Positions 45,234-54,379 are shown, numbered from the stretch's first letter. The stretch: 64,000 nucleotides of DNA from Shewanella sp. KT0246 (GCF_019654955.1 NZ_BPEV01000001.1:124001-188000); one strand, 5' to 3'. Notes: generated from the letters alone by a model not told the origin. Numbers and translations: made by a program.

Positions 45234-45262
45234 TTGTTTTTTATTAAAAAGGCTTGATAACT

Positions 45263-46474
45263 ATGCTAAATATTGATGATCCAGCTGAAACTGAAAAAAC
45301 CGCTGCAATATGGCGATTAGCATTCAGACCTTTCTTCTTAGGTGGTGCAGCTTTGGCGATGTTGTACATCCCACTATGGTTAATGGGCTGGTATACACCT
45401 GAGTACAGTTTATTTAACAGTAACTTTTGGTCAAATGTATTGCCGCTATGGTGGCATCCTCATGAGTTACTATTTGGTTTCGCTATGGCGATTGTGTGCG
45501 GCTTCTTACTCACAGCAGTACAAACCTGGACTAATCAACCTAGTCTAAAAGGTCCCACTCTTGCCATCACATTTAGTAGTTGGTTGTTAGCAAGGCTGTT
45601 ACTCCTGCTGCCTTTTGATATTCCATTATATTTTCCTGCACTATTTGACAGTATATTTTTAGGCATTGCTGCTTTTACGATGTGGCGTTGTGTTTATCGT
45701 GTTAAGCAATGGCAAAATATCGGTTTTTCGATCATGCTTACAGTAGCCCTGATTGTTAATCTTGTGAGTTATTACGCATTACAAGAACGTAATTTCATTT
45801 TAGCTAATCAAATATGGCAAGGAATGTTATTTTGGCTGGCGCTGTTGATTACCATTGTGGGAGGAAGAGTTATTCCTTTCTTTACTGCAATGCGAGTTAA
45901 GCAAACCAAAGCCGAACCGATTTTTGCACTAGAAAAAAGCCTATTAGTATTAATGATTACACTGGTTGTGCAAGCCATTTTTAAAGTTTTACCTATGGCA
46001 GTTGAACAAGTGTTATTGATTAGCGCTGGTATATTGCATTTGATTCGAATAAGTCGCTGGTTGCCTCATAAAACATTGAAAGAGCCAATGCTGTGGTCGC
46101 TGCATTTATCATATTTATCTTTACCCATCGCTTTGTTGGGCTTAGGTTGGTTCATTAATAATGAATTTGCTTACCGAAGTTTATTACACTTATTTGCCAT
46201 AGGTTGCTTAGCTTCATTGTGTTTATCAATGATTTCTAGAGTATCTCTTGGGCATACCAGCAGAAATATATATCAAGGCCCGAATATGGTATTGGCTTTT
46301 GCCAGTTTACCTATTGCAGCTTTATTGCGTGCGGTAATGCCGTTGATATTTCCGGCGCAAACCCAAACTTGGTTATGGTTAGCGGGTGGATTTTGGTTTT
46401 TAGCTTTTGGACTTTTTGTTTGGCATTACAGTCCAATTTTATCGCGTCCTCGAATTGATGGACGTCCAGGTTGA
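45263..46474 (+). CDS. nnrS: NnrS-family membrane protein
   Basis: 403-aa polytopic heme/copper-type inner-membrane protein, about 12 helices, that eases damage under nitric-oxide stress. The family start is visible (WRLAFRPFFLGGAALAML), as are WWHPHELLFGFAMAIVCGFLLTA with conserved His and GGRVIPFFTAMRV. The ATG at 45263 is chosen, with AAGG about ten bases upstream; a TTG at 45254 is too close. An NsrR-like site lies directly upstream, and nrfA follows after 52 nt, so the two likely form an NO-inducible operon. Confidence 0.92.
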   Translation: MLNIDDPAETEKTAAIWRLAFRPFFLGGAALAMLYIPLWLMGWYTPEYSLFNSNFWSNVLPLWWHPHELLFGFAMAIVCGFLLTAVQTWTNQPSLKGPTLAITFSSWLLARLLLLLPFDIPLYFPALFDSIFLGIAAFTMWRCVYRVKQWQNIGFSIMLTVALIVNLVSYYALQERNFILANQIWQGMLFWLALLITIVGGRVIPFFTAMRVKQTKAEPIFALEKSLLVLMITLVVQAIFKVLPMAVEQVLLISAGILHLIRISRWLPHKTLKEPMLWSLHLSYLSLPIALLGLGWFINNEFAYRSLLHLFAIGCLASLCLSMISRVSLGHTSRNIYQGPNMVLAFASLPIAALLRAVMPLIFPAQTQTWLWLAGGFWFLAFGLFVWHYSPILSRPRIDGRPG

Positions 46475-46526
46475 TAACAACATTATGTTCTCGAACCATT
46501 TTTTGATGATTTTTAAAGGAAGAGTT

Positions 46527-47933
46527 GTGAATATGCAATTAGCATTGTTTGCTAAAAAACACATAGCAGTTAGCCGATTAAGCAAGCGTGTTAGCACTAT
46601 CTTAATTTCTATTTTAGGTGCTACAACCTGTGCAACAGCCATTGCCAAAGCTGACGTTAACGAAGCTAAGTTTCCAGACCAATTTAAAACTTGGGCTGAA
46701 ACTGAAGAGCAAACAGAACGCGAAGATATGCTTGCTAGTTACCCTGCCAATATTATTTTATGGGCGGGCTCTTCTTTTGCTAAAGAATATCACAGCCCTC
46801 GTGGTCACCAATTTGCAGTGGCGGATGTCACTCAAACATTACGAACTGGCGTGCCACCAAAAGAGGGCGAAAAGGGCACTTCAGCCAGTTGTTGGACTTG
46901 TAAAACACCTGATGCACCTCGTCTAATTAAAGAAATGGGTTTTGAAGGATACTCAGCATCTAACTTTACTGATTTAGGCACTGAAATTAACAGTGTGGTT
47001 TATTGTACAGACTGTCATGTAGACGGCAGTGCTGACTTAGCTTTACCACGTCCTCATGCACAAAATGCAATGAAAAAAACTGGGATACCTTTTGATAAAC
47101 AAGATGTGTCGATGCAAGGTGCACAAGTGTGTGGCCAATGTCATGTGACCTATTATTTTCAGCCAGAAAAAAGCAATGTGGTTAACATGCCGTGGATTTT
47201 CGGCAGCGACACTGACAATATCCTGAAGTACTACGATACCCGCCGTTTTTACGAGTGGATCCACCCAATTTCGAAAACGCCAATATTAAAAGCGCGTCAT
47301 CCTGAGTTTGAGCATTGGAGCCGCAGTAAGCATGCTGAAGCGAATGTGACCTGTATTACCTGTCATATGCCCGTTGAAGAAAATGCCAAAGGCGAAGAAT
47401 TTACCAACCATAAAGTTGATAAAGCACTGCCGCATTTCGATAAAACCTGTATCGGGTGTCACGATAGCAAAGAAGAGATTACTGCCAAGCTAGATGCTGA
47501 CAAGCATGAAATTGAAACAATGGCACGTGAAGTTGAAGGCTTATTGGTTAAAGCTCACTATGAAGCTAAGGCGGCATGGGATGCAGGTGCTAACTGGGAG
47601 CAAATGAACAGTGCAATTATGGCTATTCGTCATGGCCAATGGCATTGGGACTTCGCTATGGCATCTCACGGACTATATGCACATAATCCAGATGAAGGTC
47701 GTATGTTACTCACTCGAGCCACATCACAAGCCAAAATGGCGCGAGCCGTGTTAGCTCAAGTGTTAGAAGGTTTAAAAGTGACTAAGGTTGAATACCCAGA
47801 TATTAGCTCTAAAGAGTCTGCACATGCAGCTGTGGGTATTAATGAAGCAAAACTGTCTGAAGCTAAGCAAATGTTCATTAAGGATGAAGTTGAAAAACAC
47901 TGGAATCCAATTGCTGTAAGAGGTTACAAGTAA
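46527..47933 (+). CDS. nrfA: Pentaheme cytochrome c nitrite reductase (ammonia-forming)
   Basis: 468-aa periplasmic enzyme reducing nitrite to ammonium and also able to reduce NO. Heme sites: the catalytic CXXCK (CWTCK, ~122-126) and four CXXCH (CTDCH, CGQCH, CITCH, CIGCH). VCGQCHVTYYF contains the Tyr next to the Ca site, KTPILKARHPEFEHWSRSKH carries the conserved His ligands, and HMPVEEN is typical. The signal peptide is long (ISILGATTCATAIAKA region, cleavage ~42). The start is GTG 46527 (AGGA six bases upstream) or ATG 46533; an open frame runs back into nnrS but is not used. No nrfBCD follows. Pairing with nnrS suggests a NO-detoxifying role. Confidence 0.95.
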   Translation: MNMQLALFAKKHIAVSRLSKRVSTILISILGATTCATAIAKADVNEAKFPDQFKTWAETEEQTEREDMLASYPANIILWAGSSFAKEYHSPRGHQFAVADVTQTLRTGVPPKEGEKGTSASCWTCKTPDAPRLIKEMGFEGYSASNFTDLGTEINSVVYCTDCHVDGSADLALPRPHAQNAMKKTGIPFDKQDVSMQGAQVCGQCHVTYYFQPEKSNVVNMPWIFGSDTDNILKYYDTRRFYEWIHPISKTPILKARHPEFEHWSRSKHAEANVTCITCHMPVEENAKGEEFTNHKVDKALPHFDKTCIGCHDSKEEITAKLDADKHEIETMAREVEGLLVKAHYEAKAAWDAGANWEQMNSAIMAIRHGQWHWDFAMASHGLYAHNPDEGRMLLTRATSQAKMARAVLAQVLEGLKVTKVEYPDISSKESAHAAVGINEAKLSEAKQMFIKDEVEKHWNPIAVRGYK

Positions 47934-48000
47934 CTATCAGTTAAGACATTGTTAGATGATAATGCTGTCATTGAACAATAATTAGCGGTTTAGTATTTGA

Positions 48001-48034
48001 AAAAGCGTATAGAGCAATCTATACGCTTTTTTTT
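48001..48034 (+). terminator. Terminator after nrfA
   Basis: AAAAGCGTATAGA / TCTATACGCTTTT stem with a 4-nt loop and eight T. Its last T abuts the next promoter element. Confidence 0.92.
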
Positions 48035-48059
48035 GATCTGTAGCTAACGAATAGGCGTA
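48034..48059 (+). promoter_or_regulatory. Candidate ECF11-like promoter of the lipid cluster
   Basis: TGATCT-N16-CGTA, the same bases and spacing as the element before ybgA-phrB. It lies directly behind the nrfA terminator and about 180 nt before the first gene of the cluster, so a long leader would result. Confidence 0.55.
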
Positions 48060-48239
48060 TTGACCGTTAAATACATTATTTAATTTTTGTTTGATTATTT
48101 TTAAGACAAATTCCTCAACTAAGATTAATATTAATAGATAACTACTCGTTTTTATTGTTAAAAAGTAAAAGTGACAAGCTTGTTGAGTAACGATAAAAAA
48201 TAAACAAGATGTTTAAAGAGATGGTTCAAGGAGAGTTAA

Positions 48240-48791
48240 ATGCACAGTAGCACTAATCTTGTTAGTGAAATGCCTGAGCCGATGAGCTTCGATGATTATA
48301 CGCAGCCACAAATCATTGATGACTTCATTAGCATGTACCAGCGGCTTAACAAGGATACTCTGCACCTTTTAAGTCAGGTATACAGTAATAATATTGTGTT
48401 CCAAGACCCTTTGCACAAAGTAGAAGGGCTAGCTAATCTGACGAATTATTTTGCCAATCTCTATGAAAACGTTGATTCGATATCATTTGATATACAGCAA
48501 GTGAATGTTTCCCAGTCACTGTCTCAATCCCAATCCCAATTACAAGCAAAATCACAGTCGCAACTAGAAGCAGAACAAAAGTCACAAGCCTCAATATTCT
48601 GGAAAATGACTTACAGCCATAGCAAGCTTAATAGCGGGCGTGATATTCATGTGGAAGGTATGAGCCACCTTATTTTCAATGACAAAATTACTTCTCATCG
48701 TGATTACTTTGACCTTGGTCAGATGCTTTATGAACCGTTTCCTATATTGGGCAAGCTTATTCAAATGGTTAAGTCTAAGGCATCCTCATGA
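48240..48791 (+). CDS. NTF2-like (SnoaL) protein with Ser-Gln repeat insertion
   Basis: 183-aa protein of the nuclear-transport-factor-2-like fold: IIDDFISMYQRLNKDTLHLL, VYSNNIVFQDPLHKVEGL and the C-terminal VEGMSHLIFNDKITSHRDYFD match small bacterial members that accompany the SDR/amine-oxidase/DUF1365 cluster. A run of S-Q-rich residues at ~91-117 (SQSLSQSQSQLQ...) interrupts the domain. Ribosome site AAGGAGAG is just before the ATG. Likely a structural or ligand-binding helper of the pathway; first gene, overlapping the SDR gene by four bases. Confidence 0.82.
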   Translation: MHSSTNLVSEMPEPMSFDDYTQPQIIDDFISMYQRLNKDTLHLLSQVYSNNIVFQDPLHKVEGLANLTNYFANLYENVDSISFDIQQVNVSQSLSQSQSQLQAKSQSQLEAEQKSQASIFWKMTYSHSKLNSGRDIHVEGMSHLIFNDKITSHRDYFDLGQMLYEPFPILGKLIQMVKSKASS

Positions 48792-49579
48792 CAGCTGATA
48801 TTCAAGCCAAAACCAAAAAAACGAGTCAGGTATCGAACTCTAAAATTGCGGTACTAATAACTGGAGCAAGTTCTGGTATCGGTCTAGCACTAGCAATGAA
48901 GTACGTTGATCAAGGCTATCAGGTGTTTGCTTGTGGACGTAATGAGCAATCACTGCAAAATATCAAAGGAGCTTATCCGCTTGTTTTTGATATTAATGAT
49001 AAAACTCAAATTGAAAATGCTGCCCAGCTACTTAAAGCAGCGTTGATTAAATCTCAATCCAGCCTAAACTCTGTGGTACTGAATGCTGGCAGTTGTGAGT
49101 ATATCGATGATCCAGTTCAGTTCGATGGGGCTTTATTTGAACGGGTAATTCAGACCAATGTCATTTCAATGGGCTATTGCTTACAGCACTTTTTACCCTT
49201 AATTGCGACAAACGGCAGGGTGGGGTTAATGAGTTCAAGCGCAACATATTTACCTTTTCCAAGAGCTGAAGCCTACGGAGCATCCAAGGCTGCAGTTAAC
49301 TATCTTGCCAGCAGTCTACGTTTAGACTTGAAAGCTCACAATATTGGCGTAAGTGTAATTTGTCCTGGTTTTGTGAAAACACCATTAACAGACAAAAATG
49401 ACTTTGCTATGCCGATGCAGATTAGTGCCGATAATGCCGCTGACGAAATCATTTATGGCATGAAGATAGGCCGAAATGAAATACATTTTCCAAAGCGCTT
49501 TACCTTGATACTGAAGTTTTTATCTTGCTTGCCTAACGTGATAGTTAACAGCTTACTCAGCCCAAAACCAAATAATTAA
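48788..49579 (+). CDS. Short-chain dehydrogenase/reductase
   Basis: 263-aa classical SDR. The cofactor motif is ITGASSGIGLALA (TGxxxGxG), NAG is at VVLNAGSC, and the catalytic Ser-Tyr-Lys set is seen in GLMSSSATYLPF and AYGASKAAVNY (YxxxK). It should oxidise or reduce a hydroxyl or keto group, here probably on a lipid given the neighbours. Start ATG overlaps the preceding stop (ATGA). Confidence 0.92.
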   Translation: MTADIQAKTKKTSQVSNSKIAVLITGASSGIGLALAMKYVDQGYQVFACGRNEQSLQNIKGAYPLVFDINDKTQIENAAQLLKAALIKSQSSLNSVVLNAGSCEYIDDPVQFDGALFERVIQTNVISMGYCLQHFLPLIATNGRVGLMSSSATYLPFPRAEAYGASKAAVNYLASSLRLDLKAHNIGVSVICPGFVKTPLTDKNDFAMPMQISADNAADEIIYGMKIGRNEIHFPKRFTLILKFLSCLPNVIVNSLLSPKPNN

Positions 49580-49650
49580 ACAGAGTGAAAATCGTAAACG
49601 AAGCTAATATAACGATAATAATTATAAAAATAACAACCTGAAGGATTAAT

Positions 49651-50919
49651 ATGAAAAAAATTGCCGTAGTCGGATCAGGGATCTCAGGATTAACATGCGC
49701 CCATTTACTTAGCGAGTTGCATGAGGTGACTGTATTTGAAGCTAATGATTACATTGGTGGTCACACAGCAACAATTGATGTTGAAGTTGCAGGAAAACCT
49801 TATGCTATTGATAGCGGGTTTATAGTGTTTAATGACCGAACCTATCCAAGATTTCAAAAGCTAATGGCACGCTTGGATATTAAGTCATTACCGACTGAAA
49901 TGAGCTTTAGTGTACAAAACACTAAAACGGGGCTTGAGTATAATGGCCACACTCTTTGGAGCATGTTCGCTCAACGCCGTAACTTATTAAAACCTGATTT
50001 TTATCGTTTTTTAGCAGAGATCGTTAAATTTAATAATCAATGCAAAGGAATTTATGAAGCTGAAGATTATCAAATTGAAACCTTGGGTGAGTTTTTAGAT
50101 AAAGAAGGGTTTTCTGACTTCTTTAGTGAGCATTATATTTTGCCAATGGGCGCAGCAATATGGTCTGCCAGCATCAATGATATGCGCGCGTTTTCACTGC
50201 GATTCTTTATTCGTTTCTTCCACCACCATGGTTTGCTCAATATTAGCGACCGCCCGCAATGGTATGTCCTTGAAGGCGGCTCACGAAGCTACATTCCTGC
50301 CCTTATCAAGCCGTTTAAAGAACGACTGTTTTTAAACTCAGGGGTGACTTCCATTGAGCGCAAAGCAGATGGGGTTAATATCCGAATAAATAATGGTGAA
50401 GTGCAATATTTTGACGAGGTAGTACTGGCTTGTCACAGTGATCAAGCATTAGCCATGTTAACTGATGCCTCAGAAGATGAGCTGCAAGTATTAGGTGCTA
50501 TGGCTTATCAAAACAATGAAGTGGTTTTACACACCGATGTGGGATTATTACCAAAAAGAAAAGCAGCTTGGGCCAGTTGGAATTATCGTCTCGAAGGTAC
50601 TGACGCAGAAGATATTGCCAATAAACCTGCTAGCGTGACTTATAACATGAATATTTTACAGCGTTTGCCAAAAGACGCGCCTACATTTTGTGTCACCCTT
50701 AATCAGACTGACCTGATTGATAGCAGCAAGATATTACGTAAATTTAATTATGCCCATCCAGTATTCAATGAAGCCAGTATGAATGCCCAAAAAGAACGAT
50801 CGCGGATTTGTGGTGTGAGGCACACACATTTTGCGGGTGCTTATTGGTATAACGGCTTCCATGAGGATGGCGTACGCAGTGGCTTAGATGTCTGTAATAA
50901 CTTTGGCATCAGCTTATGA
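49651..50919 (+). CDS. FAD-dependent amine-oxidase-type oxidoreductase
   Basis: 422-aa flavoprotein. The dinucleotide motif GSGISGLTCAHLL is at residues 8-20, followed by FEANDYIGGHTAT and GVRHTHFAGAYWYNGFHEDGVRSG near the end, the latter a conserved FAD-contact block. This family is encoded next to DUF1365 and cyclopropane-synthase-like genes in many bacteria, and in plant cyclopropane synthases it is fused as the N-terminal domain, so it probably acts on the same acyl chains (desaturation or oxidation). Overlaps DUF1365 by four bases. Confidence 0.88.
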   Translation: MKKIAVVGSGISGLTCAHLLSELHEVTVFEANDYIGGHTATIDVEVAGKPYAIDSGFIVFNDRTYPRFQKLMARLDIKSLPTEMSFSVQNTKTGLEYNGHTLWSMFAQRRNLLKPDFYRFLAEIVKFNNQCKGIYEAEDYQIETLGEFLDKEGFSDFFSEHYILPMGAAIWSASINDMRAFSLRFFIRFFHHHGLLNISDRPQWYVLEGGSRSYIPALIKPFKERLFLNSGVTSIERKADGVNIRINNGEVQYFDEVVLACHSDQALAMLTDASEDELQVLGAMAYQNNEVVLHTDVGLLPKRKAAWASWNYRLEGTDAEDIANKPASVTYNMNILQRLPKDAPTFCVTLNQTDLIDSSKILRKFNYAHPVFNEASMNAQKERSRICGVRHTHFAGAYWYNGFHEDGVRSGLDVCNNFGISL

Positions 50920-51734
50920 TTGCAGACTTAAGTGATTGCTCTAGCCAATTTAGCAGTGGCATTTATCAAGGGGAAGTGAGTCACAGACGCTTCACTCCCA
51001 AATCTCATAGCTTTAGCTATGACATGGCACTGATGGCGATAAATCTTGATGAAATCAGACAACTTGAAAAAGTAAGCCGGTTATTTGGCATGTCAAAATG
51101 GTCGTTACTTAAATTTAACCCGCAAGATTACCTAAATAGCTTAGCTAGTCAGTTTGAGGAGCAAGCTGTTGAACAATTAGAAACTGATAACAGCATATTG
51201 TCCCCAGCATCAGCGCTTAAGCAACGGGTGATGTGGACCATTAAGCAACTTGGAGCCAAGTTTGATTGCGATGAAGTTATATTTGCTGGTCAAATTAGGC
51301 ATTTCGGCTTTTATTTTAGTCCTGTCAACTTCTATTTTTGTTATCAAGCTGGCCAGCCGATATATATGCTGGCGGAAGTCAGTAATACTCCTTGGGATCA
51401 ACGCCATTGTTATTTAGTTGATATTCAAGATACTCAAACCACAGACAAAGTATTTCATGTTTCACCTTTTTTAAACCTCGATATGCATTATCAATGGAAA
51501 ATTGTCCCCCCTAGTAAACGCCTTAATGTCACTATTCAAAATCGCGATGATGATAATAAAAAGCTGTTTGATGCAAGCTTACATTTACAGCGTAAGCCGT
51601 TTAGCTCGGCTAATGTCAGGCAGATGCTGACAGCTTTTCCTGTGATGACAATGAAGATTATGTGGGGTATTTACTGGCAGGCATTTAAGTTATTTGTCAA
51701 AAAAATTCCTTTTGTTGCACATCCTCAAACTTAA
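50916..51734 (+). CDS. DUF1365 protein
   Basis: 272-aa protein opening FSSGIYQGEVSHRRFTPKSHSFSYDMALMAINL, the DUF1365 signature (G-x-V-x-H-x-R-x-x-P-x-x-H-x-F). RHFGFYFSPVNFYFCY and AEVSNTPWDQRHCYLV follow, then VSPFLNLDMHYQW. A lipid-linked role is known only from gene neighbourhoods with amine oxidase and cyclopropane synthase; biochemical function is not established. Its start overlaps the preceding stop. Confidence 0.9.
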   Translation: MIADLSDCSSQFSSGIYQGEVSHRRFTPKSHSFSYDMALMAINLDEIRQLEKVSRLFGMSKWSLLKFNPQDYLNSLASQFEEQAVEQLETDNSILSPASALKQRVMWTIKQLGAKFDCDEVIFAGQIRHFGFYFSPVNFYFCYQAGQPIYMLAEVSNTPWDQRHCYLVDIQDTQTTDKVFHVSPFLNLDMHYQWKIVPPSKRLNVTIQNRDDDNKKLFDASLHLQRKPFSSANVRQMLTAFPVMTMKIMWGIYWQAFKLFVKKIPFVAHPQT

Positions 51735-51810
51735 ATTAAACCAAAAGACATCTTGTTTCGTACTGAAAACCAATCGATACAGAAGCATTAAGTAGGAAGC
51801 GGAGAGATAC

Positions 51811-53082
51811 ATGGAAAATACAGCAACGAATGCAAGCTTAGTACAAGCGACTATCTCAGACGGTTTTGCAAAGAAGATTTTATTACGTGCATTACAACAT
51901 CTCTCTGGTGGCTATTTAACAATAGTTAGCTCTGACGGCAAATCCGCTGCAGAGCAAAGCCTTTCTTTTGGTGATTTTGAATCCGATTTACATGCAACGA
52001 TACAAGTCTCTCATCCAAGTTTTTATAAACAGATTATTTGGGGCGGCTCTATTGGAGCAGGTGAAGCTTACATCCAAGGTCATTGGTCTAGTCCTGATTT
52101 GACTAAAGTGGTGCAGTTGTTTGCACGTAATCTTGCTTTGCTGGATAACATTGAGCGTTACTTTTCATGGTTTAGCGTTGGAATGAACCGACTGACTCAT
52201 GTTTTTAATCGCAACTCTGCTGCGGGGTCTAAGCGCAACATTTTGGCCCACTATGATTTGGGTAATACGATGTATGAGCAGTTTTTAGATAAAGAAATGC
52301 TTTATTCAAGTGCACTATATCCGCACAGCGGAGCAAGCCTAGAAGAAGCGCAGCTGCATAAACTACATACCATTTGTGAACGTTTAGATTTAAAACCCGG
52401 TCAAACTTTGTTAGAAGTCGGTACAGGTTGGGGCGCTTTAGCAATATATGCTGCCAAGCATTTTGATGTTGATGTAACAACCACAACCATATCAGATGCA
52501 CAGTACGACTATGCTGTTGCGAGAGTGGAGCAAGAAGGCCTTGGCAATAAAGTCACCCTGTTAAAAGAAGATTACCGTTTGTTGACGGGCGAATATGACA
52601 GAGTGGTTTCAATTGAAATGATTGAAGCGGTTGGGCATGAATACTTACCTGGATTTTTTAAAAAACTAGAAACATTGTTAAAACCAAATGGCCGCATGCT
52701 AATTCAAGCTATTACCATAGCGGATCAACGCTACGACAGTTACCGTAAAAGCGTTGATTTTATTCAACGCTATATATTCCCTGGTGGTTGTTTACCGTCG
52801 GTGAGTGAGATGAATAAGCATATCGCCAAGCAGACCGATATGGTGGTTTGGTCCATTGACGATATGGGCAAAGATTATGCACAAACCCTCAATCAGTGGC
52901 ATGAACGTTTTGATAAGGCGCAACAACAGATTAAGCAGTTAGGCTATGGTGATGATTTCATCCGCATGTGGAAATTTTATTTGAGTTACTGTGAAGGTGG
53001 ATTCTTAGAACGTACCACCAGCACTGTGCACCTTGTTGCGGTGCGACCACAATATCGCACAACTTTAGCAAGCGGTGCTTAA
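51811..53082 (+). CDS. Cyclopropane-fatty-acid-synthase-like SAM methyltransferase
   Basis: 423-aa enzyme. SAM site: LLEVGTGWGALA (~200-211). Lipid methyltransferase blocks: HYDLGNTMYEQFLD, EMLYSSALYP, SIEMIEAVGHEY, DFIQRYIFPGGCLPS. Compared with E. coli CFA synthase, three catalytic-site residues differ: Cys139 is Ser167, His266 is Gln299 and Tyr317 is His364, while Glu239 is kept (Glu272). YSSA, EMIEAVG and L-x-Q are shared with plant-type cyclopropane synthases, so this is that branch, not the canonical Cfa. It may cyclopropanate or methylate unsaturated acyl chains. 76 nt after DUF1365, 3 nt before DUF2878. Confidence 0.9.
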   Translation: MENTATNASLVQATISDGFAKKILLRALQHLSGGYLTIVSSDGKSAAEQSLSFGDFESDLHATIQVSHPSFYKQIIWGGSIGAGEAYIQGHWSSPDLTKVVQLFARNLALLDNIERYFSWFSVGMNRLTHVFNRNSAAGSKRNILAHYDLGNTMYEQFLDKEMLYSSALYPHSGASLEEAQLHKLHTICERLDLKPGQTLLEVGTGWGALAIYAAKHFDVDVTTTTISDAQYDYAVARVEQEGLGNKVTLLKEDYRLLTGEYDRVVSIEMIEAVGHEYLPGFFKKLETLLKPNGRMLIQAITIADQRYDSYRKSVDFIQRYIFPGGCLPSVSEMNKHIAKQTDMVVWSIDDMGKDYAQTLNQWHERFDKAQQQIKQLGYGDDFIRMWKFYLSYCEGGFLERTTSTVHLVAVRPQYRTTLASGA

Positions 53083-53085
53083 ATC

Positions 53086-53610
53086 ATGCTTCTATCTGGC
53101 CATACAAACATCATTAACGCTTGTGCCTTTCAAGTGATTTGGTGGGCCGGAGTGCTTGCTGGAAATCAATTAGTTATTATTCCAGCCTTACTGATTGTTT
53201 GGCATTTTGTTGTCAGTAAACAAAAAAGGCATGACGTAAAAGTATTGTTTATTTGTGGTTTGCTAGGTGTACTTGTTGACTCTTTACTGACAATGTCAGG
53301 CTTTTTTGAGTTTGCAGTATTCCCTTTATGGCTCGGGCTACTTTGGGGCTATTTTGCGATTTCATTGAACTACAGCTTGGGGTTATTTAATCATTTACCC
53401 ATCGCTGCACAGTCTTTGTTGGGCGGGATTTTTGGCAGTTTGAGTTACATTGGTGGAGCTAACCTCGGCGCCGTTGACTTACCACATGGGTTGCTGGTTT
53501 CGGCTCTAGGTTTATTTATCATTTGGAGCTTACTATTTCCGATGTTTCTACACTTAGCCAACATTATTGGTTTGAAGCATTCTAGAACAGTATTTGAAAA
53601 GAGTATTTAG
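53086..53610 (+). CDS. DUF2878 membrane protein
   Basis: 174-aa inner-membrane protein with five to six helices. NIINACAFQVIWWAGVLAGN and LFICGLLGVLVDSLLTMSG are typical of DUF2878, as is PLWLGLLWGYFAISLNYSL. Function unknown. It nearly always sits beside the cyclopropane-synthase-like gene, as here. It may be a partner for handling the modified lipid. Confidence 0.9.
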   Translation: MLLSGHTNIINACAFQVIWWAGVLAGNQLVIIPALLIVWHFVVSKQKRHDVKVLFICGLLGVLVDSLLTMSGFFEFAVFPLWLGLLWGYFAISLNYSLGLFNHLPIAAQSLLGGIFGSLSYIGGANLGAVDLPHGLLVSALGLFIIWSLLFPMFLHLANIIGLKHSRTVFEKSI

Positions 53611-53611
53611 T

Positions 53612-54379
53612 ATGAGTTTTAGTGAAGACATTACTCTAATTGGGGAAAACGATATGCTGAATAGTCATGAGTTGCTAAGCAAGGTTAATTTATCTTTTAG
53701 TAGGTTGTTAAGCTCATTAAAGTTAACAAGATTACTAGTTGTGACTAGTTCAATGGTTTTTATTACACCAATTACTTTTGCTGAAAATATTGCAGACATT
53801 TCTCCGTTAACCGAACCGCAAGGTATTGATTTACGAACTAACACTTCATCAGAAAGTCGTTCTCCAATAAATAATTCACTAATAAAAAGCGACACACTCA
53901 GCCAAACACAACTCCACAGCTCTACTCAGATTGAAGCTTCATTCGATACTATGCAAATGGTGGGTGAGGCCGATATGGATTTACTTTGGTTTTCAATTTA
54001 CAGCGCCAAGTTGATGTCCGTAGATGGTGAATATCAGCAGAACCAATTTCCGTTGAAACTTGAGATCGAGTATCACCGTGATATCGAAGCCGAAGATTTA
54101 ATTGAAGCCACTGTAGACCAGTGGCAACACATAGGCATCGATAATCAAGATATAGCAAGATTGCAACAACAAATTGAGCAAGCATGGCCTGATGTTAAAG
54201 AAGGCGATAAGTTGAGCTTTATGATGCACAACCAAAATTTAGGGCAATTTTATTTCAATGACCAAGCTCTACCTATTATCCAAGAGCCGGGTTTTGCTGC
54301 AGCATTTTTAGATATTTGGTTATCTGAGCAAACAAGCAGACCGGAACTTCGTCAAGAATTGATTGGAGCCACTAAATAA
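53612..54379 (+). CDS. Chalcone-isomerase-like exported protein
   Basis: 255-aa protein. A signal-like hydrophobic segment (LLVVTSSMVFITPITFA) is followed by a ~65-residue Ser/Thr-rich spacer, then a chalcone-isomerase-like domain (DMDLLWFSIYSAKLM, FPLKLEIEYHRDIEAEDLIEATVDQW, PGFAAAFLDIWLSE). Such periplasmic CHI-like proteins bind fatty-acid-type ligands. The ATG at 53612 directly follows the DUF2878 stop; a TTG at 53594 inside the previous gene is less likely. Its stop overlaps the DUF3833 start (TAATG). Confidence 0.82.
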   Translation: MSFSEDITLIGENDMLNSHELLSKVNLSFSRLLSSLKLTRLLVVTSSMVFITPITFAENIADISPLTEPQGIDLRTNTSSESRSPINNSLIKSDTLSQTQLHSSTQIEASFDTMQMVGEADMDLLWFSIYSAKLMSVDGEYQQNQFPLKLEIEYHRDIEAEDLIEATVDQWQHIGIDNQDIARLQQQIEQAWPDVKEGDKLSFMMHNQNLGQFYFNDQALPIIQEPGFAAAFLDIWLSEQTSRPELRQELIGATK

